Source: Lachnospiraceae bacterium UBA7109 (GTDB lineage Bacteria > Bacillota > Clostridia > Lachnospirales > Lachnospiraceae). Taken from it: a stretch of 23,071 bases of DNA. Shown here piece by piece: positions 8,019-15,670 of the stretch. The stretch is from positions 1 to 23,071 of the forward strand of contig DKYD01000048.1 of NCBI GenBank assembly GCA_002492335.1, in the 5' to 3' direction. A program made the position numbers and the translations under genes. Under the pieces are notes generated by a model that searched no databases, was not told the DNA's origin, and was given only the letters and a program-made list of their open reading frames with translations. Every line of letters begins with the position of its first letter. Position 1 is the stretch's first letter.

Positions 8019-8668
8019 AACTTACTCTCCTTATGGATGCCTGTAATAGAGAATTCTACCCACTCTGCAATATTCGCTGCATGATCCCCAATTCGTTCCA
8101 GATACTTTGCCACCATGATCAGATCAATCGCCTCTCTGCCCTGATTTCCTTTATTCTGTGCAATGAATTCAATCAATTCCTGCTTATTTTCTTCAAACAG
8201 CCCATCAACTACATCATCTGCTTCCATAACACTTCTCGATAATTCCAGATCTCGATTTACATAAGCGGTTATACTGTCCCGAACCATTTTCGCCGCTGCC
8301 TCAGACATCCGTCCGATCATCGGAATATCAGCTCTCTGCGATTTCTTTTCCGAAATAATAATTTCTGCAATATCCGACGCCTGATCCCCGATCCGCTCCA
8401 TATCCGTAATCATTTTCAATGCCGCAGATATCTGCCGCAGGTCACGTGCAACCGGCTGCTGCTGCAAGAGAAGTTTTAAACACAACCGCTCAATATCCTG
8501 TTCTATCTGGTCAATTTCTTCATCTGCCATAATTACTTCTTTTGCCTGGTCAATACTTCCATCCCGAAGCGCTTTTGTCGCCTTTCCGATTGCAACTTCA
8601 CACAATTCTCCCATATGAATCAACTGTTCATTCAGTAACTCCAACTGCATATCAAACTTATTACGCAT
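8015..8668 (-). CDS. phoU: Phosphate signalling protein PhoU
   Basis: A 217-residue all-helical protein made of two similar three-helix halves, each with a PhoU metal-binding motif region (around IEQDIERLCLKLLLQQQPVARDL and the later MVAKYLERIGDHAANIAEWV). In known systems PhoU links the Pst transporter to the PhoR kinase and restrains uptake and signalling when phosphate is plentiful. It starts three bases after the pstB stop and its stop overlaps the phoP start, in keeping with a coupled regulatory block. Length is normal for the family. Confidence 0.95.
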   Translation of the reverse strand: MRNKFDMQLELLNEQLIHMGELCEVAIGKATKALRDGSIDQAKEVIMADEEIDQIEQDIERLCLKLLLQQQPVARDLRQISAALKMITDMERIGDQASDIAEIIISEKKSQRADIPMIGRMSEAAAKMVRDSITAYVNRDLELSRSVMEADDVVDGLFEENKQELIEFIAQNKGNQGREAIDLIMVAKYLERIGDHAANIAEWVEFSITGIHKESKL

Positions 8669-8671
8669 ATC

Positions 8672-9421
8672 CTAACCAAACCTCCCTGTAATATAATCCT
8701 CTGTTCTCTTATCTGCCGGTATAGAAAATAATTTTTCTGTATCATTGTATTCGATCACTTCACCCAGGAGAAAAAACGCAGTATTATCGGATACACGCAC
8801 AGCCTGCTGCATATTATGCGTTACCATGACAATAGTATAATCCTTTTTCAGTTCCATCGCAAGGTCTTCTATTTTGGATGTTGATATCGGGTCCAGGGCA
8901 GATGTCGGTTCATCCATAAGAACTACTTCCGGCTGTACTGCTAATGCTCTTGCAATGCAAAGTCTCTGCTGTTGTCCTCCCGACATTCCAAGTGCACTCT
9001 TTTTTAGTCTGTCTTTACATTCATCCCAGATTGCCGCATCTCTCAAAGACTTTTCAACGATCTCATCCAGCTTTCCCCTTGCATGAACTCCATGAGTTCT
9101 CGGGCCATACGCAACATTATCATAAATACTCATCGGAAATGGATTGGGCTTCTGGAACACCATACCTACCCTTTTCCTGAGCAGATTAACGTCTATCTCT
9201 GTAAATATGTCCTGTCCATCTAATAAAATATCTCCATTAATCCGGCATCCTTCCACCAGATCGTTCATACGGTTAATTGATTTTAGCAAGGTGGATTTTC
9301 CACACCCGGAAGGTCCGATAAATGCTGTGATCTTATTTGGTTCAATCTCCAGATTCACCTTTTTCAGGGCATGAAAATCACGGTAATACAAATCCATATT
9401 TTTAATACTTATTTTACTCAT
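8672..9421 (-). CDS. pstB: Phosphate ABC transporter ATP-binding protein PstB
   Basis: A 249-residue ATPase that powers phosphate import at the inner face of the membrane. Walker A is GPSGCGKST (36-44), the signature is MSGGQQQR (146-153) and Walker B VVLMDEP (166-172), followed by the switch histidine in MVTHNMQQA. The RINGDILLDGQDIF and KPNPFPMSIYDNVAYG stretches are characteristic of PstB rather than of amino-acid transporter ATPases. It follows pstA after 12 bases with an AGAGAGGATAAAGG ribosome binding region, and phoU begins three bases downstream. Length is typical. Confidence 0.97.
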   Translation of the reverse strand: MSKISIKNMDLYYRDFHALKKVNLEIEPNKITAFIGPSGCGKSTLLKSINRMNDLVEGCRINGDILLDGQDIFTEIDVNLLRKRVGMVFQKPNPFPMSIYDNVAYGPRTHGVHARGKLDEIVEKSLRDAAIWDECKDRLKKSALGMSGGQQQRLCIARALAVQPEVVLMDEPTSALDPISTSKIEDLAMELKKDYTIVMVTHNMQQAVRVSDNTAFFLLGEVIEYNDTEKLFSIPADKRTEDYITGRFG

Positions 9422-9433
9422 CCTTTATCCTCT

Positions 9434-10297
9434 CTACGCTTTTGTTAATCTCTTTGCAAGTACACCCGACAACGTATTAATGCCCACTACCAGTACAAGC
9501 AAAATAACCGCTGTCGCGTAGGCCTGATCCATATACAGACCTTCATTTGCCAAATTGTACATATGAACCGCCAGCGTTCTTCCTGAACTCATAATATTTT
9601 TCGGAAAATCTGCAACCGTTCCTGCTGTATAAATAAGAGCCGCCGTCTCACCCACAATACGTCCGATTGCAAGGATAACTCCTGCCAGAATACCGGGAAC
9701 CGCAGAAGGAAGCACAATCCGAAATACGGTCCGCAGCTTTCCGGCTCCCAGTCCAAAGCTCCCCTCCCTGTAAGAATCCGGCACTGCCTTAAGCGCTTCC
9801 TCTGTGCTTCTCATAATAAGGGGAAGCACCATAATCGACAGCGTAAATGCACCAGCCAGTATGGAAAATCCCCAACCACAAGTAGTAACAAAAAACAGCA
9901 TTCCAAAAAGACCATATACGATAGACGGGATTCCCTGCAGCGTCTCTGTAGTCAGGCGAATAACCTCTACAAATTTATTTCCTCTCGCCGCATACTCTAC
10001 AAGAAAAACAGCGGAGAATATTCCAGACGGTACTGCAATGAAAAGTGACAAAACTGTTATGACCACTGTATTTATAAGAGCCGGCAGCAAAGATACATTT
10101 TCCGAATTATATGTAAGCGAAAAAAGTGACGGCTTTAAATATGGCACTCCATGAACTAATATGTATACAATCAGAAAAATCAGCACTGAAAATGTCAGAA
10201 TTGCAGAAAGCATCACCAAAAGCATCACCAGAAAGGATCCCGGTGTTCTTTTATACGTTCTTAATTTCTGCCTTAAATGAACTTCATTTCTACTCAT
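9434..10297 (-). CDS. pstA: Phosphate ABC transporter permease PstA
   Basis: A 287-residue membrane permease with about six hydrophobic segments, the first at about 20-48. The family segment GIPSIVYGLFGMLFFVT and the cytoplasmic EAA loop (LGAGKLRTVFRIVLPSAVPGI), which contacts PstB, are clear. It pairs with PstC to form the phosphate channel. Its start overlaps the end of pstC by eight bases, which suggests translational coupling. The N-terminus (MSRNEVHLRQKLRTYKR) is basic and cytoplasmic. Length is as expected. Confidence 0.95.
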   Translation of the reverse strand: MSRNEVHLRQKLRTYKRTPGSFLVMLLVMLSAILTFSVLIFLIVYILVHGVPYLKPSLFSLTYNSENVSLLPALINTVVITVLSLFIAVPSGIFSAVFLVEYAARGNKFVEVIRLTTETLQGIPSIVYGLFGMLFFVTTCGWGFSILAGAFTLSIMVLPLIMRSTEEALKAVPDSYREGSFGLGAGKLRTVFRIVLPSAVPGILAGVILAIGRIVGETAALIYTAGTVADFPKNIMSSGRTLAVHMYNLANEGLYMDQAYATAVILLVLVVGINTLSGVLAKRLTKA

Positions 10298-11183
10298 GGC
10301 TGTTCCTCCTGTTAAGCAATGCTACGCCGAAGTTAATCATCAGGATGAATACAAAAAGTACAACACCTGTTGCAATAAGCGCCTCCCGATGAAGCCCCGC
10401 CGCATAACCCATCTCAATTACAATGTTTGCCGTCAGCGTACGAATTCCTTTGAAAATCCCCGAAGGCATTCTTGCCTGATTACCTGCTACCATAATCACC
10501 GCCATCGTCTCGCCAATCGCACGCCCCGTCCCAAGTACAACCGCAGCTGCTATGCCGGATCTTGCTGCCGGAATCACAACCCGGAAAATTGCTCTCTCAT
10601 GTGTTGCGCCAAGAGCAACTGCCCCTTCGTAATACTGAATTGGAACTGCACGCATAGAAGATTCCGCAAGACCGATAACAGTAGGCAGAATCATTATTCC
10701 AAGCAGAATCGACGCCGTAAGAATACTTTTCCCATCGCCACTGCTTCTAAGCGCTCCCGCTTCTCGCATTGTTCTCCCGAACTGCCGTATCATCGGCGCC
10801 AAAACTACCAGTCCAAAGAAGCCATATACGACAGACGGAATACCTGCCAAAAGCTCTGTTGCAGTTTTTAAAGGTCTATATATCCTCTTTGGACAATAAA
10901 ATGCCATAAACACTGCTGTCATAATTCCGACAGGCACACCTATGATGATAGCTCCTGCCGTCACATAGAAACTTCCTACAATCATCGGAAGAATACCATA
11001 AATATCATTCTTTGGTTTCCATATTTTGCCGCTTAAAAACGTACCAAATCCTATTTCTTTCATAGCAGGAAGTCCATTTGCAAAGAGAAACACACAAATG
11101 AGCACTACCGCCAGCACCGAAGCGCAGGCGGCAATAAAGAACACTCCCTGCATGAATTTTTCAGTCCATGCTCTGCTTTTCAT
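10290..11183 (-). CDS. pstC: Phosphate ABC transporter permease PstC
   Basis: A 297-residue permease and partner of PstA. The first membrane segment is about 14-34. GIPSVVYGFFGLVVLAPMI and the EAA loop (LGATHERAIFRVVIPAARSGIAA) mark the family; RAIGETMAVIMVAGN is also typical. It begins one base after the pstS stop codon, with GAGG some distance upstream inside the end of pstS, so coupling to pstS translation is likely. Length is normal and no key segment is missing. Confidence 0.95.
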   Translation of the reverse strand: MKSRAWTEKFMQGVFFIAACASVLAVVLICVFLFANGLPAMKEIGFGTFLSGKIWKPKNDIYGILPMIVGSFYVTAGAIIIGVPVGIMTAVFMAFYCPKRIYRPLKTATELLAGIPSVVYGFFGLVVLAPMIRQFGRTMREAGALRSSGDGKSILTASILLGIMILPTVIGLAESSMRAVPIQYYEGAVALGATHERAIFRVVIPAARSGIAAAVVLGTGRAIGETMAVIMVAGNQARMPSGIFKGIRTLTANIVIEMGYAAGLHREALIATGVVLFVFILMINFGVALLNRRNSHE

Positions 11184-11184
11184 T

Positions 11185-12111
11185 CTATTTTAATACCTCA
11201 TCCCATGTAAGAACTTCACCTGTATAAATTGCTTTTACCTGTTCACTTGTAAGTTCATCTACTATGCTGTTATTATTTACTACAACCGCAATGCCATCCG
11301 TTGCAATTACCTGGTCTTCCAGCTCCGCTGCTTCTTCCTCCTTCAATTCTCTGGACGCCATACCGATATCATAGCTTCCATCAATCGTCGAAGTCATACC
11401 TGTCGTGGAATCTGTTGTCTGAAGCTCAATTTCTGCCTTATCATTTATTTTCTTATAAGCTTCAATTAATTTCTCCATGACTGGTGATACAGAAGAAGAA
11501 CCGCCTACAACTGCTTTTCCCTCCGGACTTGTTCCCTCGAACGGCTCTACACCTTCTAATGGTATGTAATGATTCTCTTCAACAACTTTCTGTCCTTCCT
11601 CACTCATGATAAATGCAATAAAATCCTTTGCCACTTCATTATTAAGGTCTTTCTTTGTTGCAATGTTAAAAGGTCTGGACACCTTGTAATCTCCACTCTT
11701 AACATTCTCTGCCGTGGGTTTTGCACCATCAATTTTAACTGCCTTTACACTGTCGTCAAGAGTTCCCAGAGAAATATACCCAATTGCATAGTCATCACCT
11801 GCAACTGTCGTCATCATTACAGAAGTGCTGTTTGTAATCTGTGCTTCCTCAGTTGTCATATCTACTTTCTCATCTCCCTGCTTCTCTTCAATTCCGAACA
11901 GCTCAACAAATGCGCCTCTTGTTCCAGAACCGTCCTCTCTGGATACAATTGTAATATCCATGGAAGGATCCCATTCCCCATTTGTCTCATTCTGTGCGGA
12001 ATTGTTACTTCCTTCATTCCTTATATCTGCATCAGAATTTCCACAACCTGCTGCCAGACTCACAACCATTCCAACTGCCGCTAACGCTGCAATAAACTTC
12101 TTCCATTTCAT
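11185..12111 (-). CDS. pstS: PstS-like phosphate-binding lipoprotein, circularly permuted
   Basis: A 308-residue extracellular phosphate receptor for PstCAB. A lipoprotein signal ends SLAAGC (C23). The order of the fold is unusual. Ordinary PstS starts with the loop corresponding here to VVGGSSSVSPVMEKL (201-215), then the GMASREL and GIAVVVNN strands and YTGEVLTWDEV, and only afterwards SREDGSGTR. Here ITIVSREDGSGTR (53-65) comes first, followed by AIGYISLG (109-116) and SRPFNIATK (145-153). The usual N-terminal half follows at 200-308, ending at TWDEVLK. Both halves appear once and the phosphate-contact candidates are kept (R58, S62-T64, S205-S207, D248), so it should still bind phosphate. 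AAAGGAG (12128-12122) lies ten bases before the ATG. First gene of the pst-pho operon, with a possible PhoP site upstream. Confidence 0.92.
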   Translation of the reverse strand: MKWKKFIAALAAVGMVVSLAAGCGNSDADIRNEGSNNSAQNETNGEWDPSMDITIVSREDGSGTRGAFVELFGIEEKQGDEKVDMTTEEAQITNSTSVMMTTVAGDDYAIGYISLGTLDDSVKAVKIDGAKPTAENVKSGDYKVSRPFNIATKKDLNNEVAKDFIAFIMSEEGQKVVEENHYIPLEGVEPFEGTSPEGKAVVGGSSSVSPVMEKLIEAYKKINDKAEIELQTTDSTTGMTSTIDGSYDIGMASRELKEEEAAELEDQVIATDGIAVVVNNNSIVDELTSEQVKAIYTGEVLTWDEVLK

Positions 12112-12178
12112 TTTCTACATTCTCCTTTTGATGTTCATTTCATTGGATTCAGAGCTCTTTTTCTCCTTTACAGATACA

Positions 12179-12222
12179 ATCATAAACAGGGAATGTAAAA
12201 TCTAAAATCAAAAAACTGTAAA
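12179..12222 (-). promoter_or_regulatory. Candidate PhoP-activated pstS promoter
   Basis: On the minus strand TATGAT (12184-12179) is a fair -10 with no matching -35. Upstream stand two TTTACA copies (12222-12217 and 12199-12194) and near-copies (TTTTGA, TTTAGA) between them. Repeated TTTACA-like hexamers in place of a -35 are how PhoP-dependent promoters look in B. subtilis. Spacing here is 23 bases between the exact copies, not a clean 11-base period, and the region is AT-rich, so this is tentative. Confidence 0.35.
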
Positions 12223-12301
12223 AAATACGTTAATTTCCTGCACAAAAAAAAAGGCGCAAAATATTTTCCGGACACTTGTCAAATAAGTGATAGATATTCT
12301 A

Positions 12302-12340
12302 TTTGTAATCCGTAATAATAAATGTAAATATAATTACAAA
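12302..12340 (+). promoter_or_regulatory. Candidate promoter and dyad of the sigma factor gene
   Basis: A perfect TATAAT lies at 12329-12334, giving a leader of about 36 bases, but the nearest -35-like hexamer (TTGTAA, 12303-12308) is 20 bases away. Two 8-base arms, TTTGTAAT (12302-12309) and ATTACAAA (12333-12340), form an inverted repeat that brackets the promoter and could bind a regulator. An alternative weak promoter is TTGTCA (12276-12281) with TATTTG 18 bases on. Confidence 0.35.
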
Positions 12341-12376
12341 ATCCACCGCGCGCAGAATGGGAAAAGAGGATATTTT

Positions 12377-12928
12377 ATGAAAATCGGAAAACACAATTAT
12401 ATTCGGCAGCTGCAGCTGCACAATGAAAAAGCGCTCCTGTATGTTATTGATGAATATGGAGGTCTTTTGATGTCCATTATTCGGAAACTGCTTTTTAGAG
12501 TTCCACATCAGCAGGAAGAATGTTTCAATGACGTCTTGTTAAAGATCTGGCAAAATATTTCCGACTTCGATGAGAACAAAAGCACCTTCAAGAACTGGGT
12601 CGCCGCAATCGCACGTTATCGTGCTATTGATTATCTCAGACAATATAAGCGCGAGATAGAAACTGTAAATATTGAAGATGCCATAATTGCAAAAGAGAGC
12701 TGCTTACTGACGGACATGTTAAACCGGGAAATCTCAGAAGAAATGGAAATGATGCTGTATTCTTTAAAACCAGTAGATCGAGAACTGTTCTTAAAACTAT
12801 ATGTGGAAGAACAGCCGATTGAACAAGTCAGCAAAGAAACTGGAATGAAAAGGGAGATTATTTACAACCGACTGTCCAGAAATAAAAAGAAACTCCGAAA
12901 AAATTTCCCAATGAAAGGAGATGTTTAA
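12377..12928 (+). CDS. ECF-type RNA polymerase sigma factor
   Basis: A 183-residue sigma-70 family protein. Region 2 spans about 20-95 (DEYGGLLMSIIRKL...DVLLKIWQNISDF...FKNWVAAIARYRAIDYLRQYKRE) and region 4 about 125-178 (LKPVDRELFLKLYVEEQPIEQVSKETGMKREIIYNRLSRNKKKLRK). The open frame runs 30 codons further upstream, but M at 12377 has AGAGGA (12365-12370) six bases ahead and fits the family, so I start there. A membrane protein with a DUF4179-like N-terminus follows two bases after the stop, the usual sigma/anti-sigma arrangement. The controlled genes are unknown; cell-envelope stress is a common theme in such pairs but is not shown here. Confidence 0.9.
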   Translation: MKIGKHNYIRQLQLHNEKALLYVIDEYGGLLMSIIRKLLFRVPHQQEECFNDVLLKIWQNISDFDENKSTFKNWVAAIARYRAIDYLRQYKREIETVNIEDAIIAKESCLLTDMLNREISEEMEMMLYSLKPVDRELFLKLYVEEQPIEQVSKETGMKREIIYNRLSRNKKKLRKNFPMKGDV

Positions 12929-12930
12929 AC

Positions 12931-14118
12931 ATGAAAAAAAATATTTACAAATTGCTGAATGATGTGGAGACAGATTATGAAGAATATGACCAAACGGAAC
13001 TGTCTTCTGAAGAAAAGGAATATTACAAACAAAAGATTCTTGCGGAGGTGAAGGTTATGAAGACAGAAGAAAAGAGAAAGAAAAGAATACATTTTAAGAA
13101 GGCAGCCGGATTGGCGGCCGCATGCGCTATCGTGGCAGGGGCAGCGATCATGATCGCAAACCCGGCCCTCGCCAGACAACTTGTCAGCAGTGTCTTTGAA
13201 AAAATTATTGCTGCCTCTGATGAAAGAGCCCTTGGTCAAAAAGAGCTGGTCGAAAAGGTAGGGGCAAAGGCAGCACCTGCCCAGGAAGAACTGGCTAAGC
13301 AGCAGGATTCCGGCAACTATGTGACTTCTGCTGAGTACAATGGAATCACTCTTTCAGTATCAGACGTCTATTGTAATGGAAGTGTATTATATTATACCCT
13401 GAGTCTTTCTACAGACAACGCAGATATGAACAAAGCGGAAGCCATCCTTCTCTATCTGCAGGATGGCAAATGGATGACTCCGGTTTTGCGGGGCAGCAAC
13501 GGTGAAAGCATATTCATCGGGGGATCCCTTTCCTGTCTTAAAAAAGCGGAAGACGGTTCTTATGTGTGCATGAACCAGTTAGATCTGTATAGTCTGAGTG
13601 AAGCAGACCGGGAAAAGCTGCAGATTGAAGAGACCGGAACTCTGAATGTAGAATATAACCTGGATGGTCTGACAGGTATAACAGACCTCGGGCAAATGGA
13701 TGATCGGGGGAATTATAAGGAAGTCATGGCTGTAGAAGGAAATTGGAATCTGAATTTTCCGGTAACAGTTGAAAGGTCCACTCCGGAAAAAATTACAATT
13801 AACAAAGAAGAAAACGGAATCCTGATAAAAAACATTACAAAAACAGATACCGTCCTGATTATTGAAATGGATTATTCCGGATTTGCAATCAGACCGCCTT
13901 ACGATTATGACAGAATACCGGTCTTAACCGTTACAGACAACAACGGAGAAGATCTCCCCGGTATGGGCGGCGGCTCTTCCGGAGACGGAAACCTTTTTAC
14001 AATACAAGAAGAATTTCTTTATAACGGACAGAAGGAACTCGTAATCAGCATAACCGATTATATAGACGATTCCCATCCAGCTGAAAAAATTGCAGACATC
14101 CCAATACAGCTTCCGTAA
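12931..14118 (+). CDS. Membrane-anchored anti-sigma-like protein (DUF4179 type)
   Basis: A 395-residue protein, probably single-pass. The cytoplasmic N-terminus (1-56) is acidic then strongly basic (LNDVETDYEEYDQTELS...EEKRKKRIHFKK). One membrane segment lies at about 57-77, and the rest is extracellular and rich in beta-strand-like stretches (about 105-395). This layout and the sigma factor two bases upstream match DUF4179 proteins believed to hold ECF sigma factors at the membrane and release them on an outside signal. AAAGGAG (12913-12919) inside the end of the sigma gene drives the start. No protease or lipobox motif is visible. The signal is unknown; function is inferred from context. 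Confidence 0.8.
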   Translation: MKKNIYKLLNDVETDYEEYDQTELSSEEKEYYKQKILAEVKVMKTEEKRKKRIHFKKAAGLAAACAIVAGAAIMIANPALARQLVSSVFEKIIAASDERALGQKELVEKVGAKAAPAQEELAKQQDSGNYVTSAEYNGITLSVSDVYCNGSVLYYTLSLSTDNADMNKAEAILLYLQDGKWMTPVLRGSNGESIFIGGSLSCLKKAEDGSYVCMNQLDLYSLSEADREKLQIEETGTLNVEYNLDGLTGITDLGQMDDRGNYKEVMAVEGNWNLNFPVTVERSTPEKITINKEENGILIKNITKTDTVLIIEMDYSGFAIRPPYDYDRIPVLTVTDNNGEDLPGMGGGSSGDGNLFTIQEEFLYNGQKELVISITDYIDDSHPAEKIADIPIQLP

Positions 14119-14173
14119 TCTGTCCACATAGAGACCATGGCAGTTCTTTGAAATGAAAACACTTTAACTGGAT

Positions 14174-14230
14174 AAAATGCAACCGCCACAACTGTGTGCT
14201 CTTTAACACGCAGCATGGCGGTTGTATTTT
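14174..14230. terminator. Bidirectional terminator
   Basis: An outer stem pairs AAAATGCAACCGCCA (14174-14188) with TGGCGGTTGTATTTT (14216-14230), including one G-T wobble. An inner stem pairs 14192-14198 with 14207-14213. The plus strand continues into ATTTTTAAT. It separates the anti-sigma gene from the converging amino-acid transporter ATPase gene, whose stop is at 14240, and can serve both. Confidence 0.85.
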
Positions 14231-14239
14231 TAATCTGAA

Positions 14240-14983
14240 TCATAATATCTTTGACAAAAATTCTTTCAGTCTTTCATCCTTCGGATTCTCAAAGAATTCC
14301 TTCGGTGTTCCTTCTTCTTTGATTAATCCCTCATCAATAAATACGACTCTTGAGCCTACTTCCTTTGCAAATCCCATCTCATGCGTTACGACAACCATAG
14401 TCATCCCATCTCTTGCAAGCTGCTTCATGAGCTCTAACACCTCACCGACCATCTCAGGGTCAAGAGCAGACGTCGGTTCATCAAAGAGAATCACATCCGG
14501 ATCCATAGCAAGGGAACGGATAATCGCTATTCTCTGCTTCTGCCCGCCGGAGAGCTGTTCCGGATAAGCATCCGCCTTATCTGACAAGCCAACCCGCTCC
14601 AGCAGTTCATCTGCCCTCGCATTGGCCTGTTCCTTTGTCATCTTCTTGAGAACAATCGGTGCAAGCGTAATATTCTCACGAATCGTCTTATGCGGAAACA
14701 GGTTAAAGTGTTGGAATACCATTCCCATCTTCTGCCTGTGGAGATCAATATCTGTCTTCGGATCTGTAATATTCACACCTTCAAATAATATCGTTCCTCC
14801 TGTCGGCACTTCAAGCAGATTTAAAGAGCGCAGAAATGTAGATTTTCCTGAACCGGACGGACCGATTACCACAACCACCTCGCCCTTTTTAATATCTGTT
14901 GTAATACCATTCAGAACCTGGTTTTCACCAAATGCCTTTTTCAAATCCTTTACCTGTATTAAAACATCCTGATTAGCGTTCAT
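14240..14983 (-). CDS. Polar amino acid ABC transporter ATP-binding protein (GlnQ-like)
   Basis: A 247-residue ATPase of the polar amino acid uptake group. Walker A is GPSGSGKST (41-49), the signature LSGGQKQR (144-151) and Walker B VILFDEP (164-170), followed by the switch histidine in VVVTHEMGFAKEV. QHFNLFPHKTIRENITLAP and the C-terminal EEGTPKEFFENPKDERLKEFLSKIL are standard for GlnQ/HisP-type subunits. Its start overlaps the permease end by 11 bases. Last gene of the three-gene importer. The actual amino acid is not determinable. Confidence 0.95.
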   Translation of the reverse strand: MNANQDVLIQVKDLKKAFGENQVLNGITTDIKKGEVVVVIGPSGSGKSTFLRSLNLLEVPTGGTILFEGVNITDPKTDIDLHRQKMGMVFQHFNLFPHKTIRENITLAPIVLKKMTKEQANARADELLERVGLSDKADAYPEQLSGGQKQRIAIIRSLAMDPDVILFDEPTSALDPEMVGEVLELMKQLARDGMTMVVVTHEMGFAKEVGSRVVFIDEGLIKEEGTPKEFFENPKDERLKEFLSKIL

Positions 14984-15662
14984 TCGTCCTCAGCCTCCTC
15001 TCAAGTTTATTCATAAAGAAGGTCAGCAGCATAACAAGTGCAAGATAAATAACTGCCGCCGCCAGAAGAGGCATAAATGCATCGAATGTACGGCTCTGGA
15101 TAATCATCGCCGCCTTTGTCAGATCCTGTTCCCCTATGTAACCGATAATCGCAGTCTCCTTAATCAGCACGATCATCTCATTGACCAGCGCCGGAAGGAC
15201 ATTTTTAAATGCCTGCGGCACAATAATCAATCTCATCGTCTGTGTGTAATTAAGTCCGAGACTTCTTCCGGCTTCCGTCTGACCTTCCGGAATCGACATA
15301 ATTCCGGATCTTATGATCTCAGCAACATATGCACCGGAATTGATACCAAATGCAATCCCACCGATAATTATGGAATCCAGCGATGATGAGCCAAACACAA
15401 CCAGATACATAATCAGAATCTGAATCATCGTAGGTGTTCCCCTGATAATAGTCAAATATACTTTGCACACTGCATTCAATATTTTAAACCTTCCGGTTTT
15501 ATCATGATAGGAACGGATAATCGCTACAATAAATCCAATCAGGACGCCTATAAGCAATGCTTCCACAGTAACAATGAGCGTTACCTTCAGCCCGCTTACA
15601 AGACCGAGCCACCGGTCATCCTTAATAAAATTTGCATAGAATTTCGCTGAAAAGTCTGCCAT
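14973..15662 (-). CDS. Polar amino acid ABC transporter permease
   Basis: A 229-residue inner-membrane permease of the HisM/GlnP family with about five hydrophobic segments. Marker segments are GLKVTLIVTVEALLIGVLIG near the N-terminus, TIIRGTPTMIQILIMYLVVFG, and the EAA loop AGRSLGLNYTQTMRLIIVPQAFKNVLPALVNE, which docks on the ATPase. Only one permease gene is present, so the channel is probably a homodimer. The gene begins eight bases after the binding-protein stop and overlaps the ATPase start by 11 bases. Confidence 0.94.
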   Translation of the reverse strand: MADFSAKFYANFIKDDRWLGLVSGLKVTLIVTVEALLIGVLIGFIVAIIRSYHDKTGRFKILNAVCKVYLTIIRGTPTMIQILIMYLVVFGSSSLDSIIIGGIAFGINSGAYVAEIIRSGIMSIPEGQTEAGRSLGLNYTQTMRLIIVPQAFKNVLPALVNEMIVLIKETAIIGYIGEQDLTKAAMIIQSRTFDAFMPLLAAAVIYLALVMLLTFFMNKLERRLRTNER

Positions 15663-15670
15663 AATTTCTC

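Noticed and set aside
10296..10871. 191-codon open frame antisense to pstC
   Set aside because: It lies wholly within pstC, is rich in cysteine, arginine and histidine with no recognisable domain, and is explained by codon bias of the real gene.
11185..12111. Explaining PstS as a truncated or rearranged pseudogene
   Set aside because: Each half of the fold is present once, without frameshift, with a lipoprotein signal, intact ligand motifs and a one-base gap to pstC.
12118..12141. Seven-codon minus-strand leader frame just upstream of pstS (ATGAACATC...TAG)
   Set aside because: No properly spaced ribosome binding site of its own, and its end overlaps the pstS Shine-Dalgarno sequence; too short to support.
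12287..12376. Extended N-terminus of the sigma factor from the upstream ATG
   Set aside because: The extra 30 residues do not resemble the family and cover the promoter-like region; a good ribosome binding site precedes ATG 12377.
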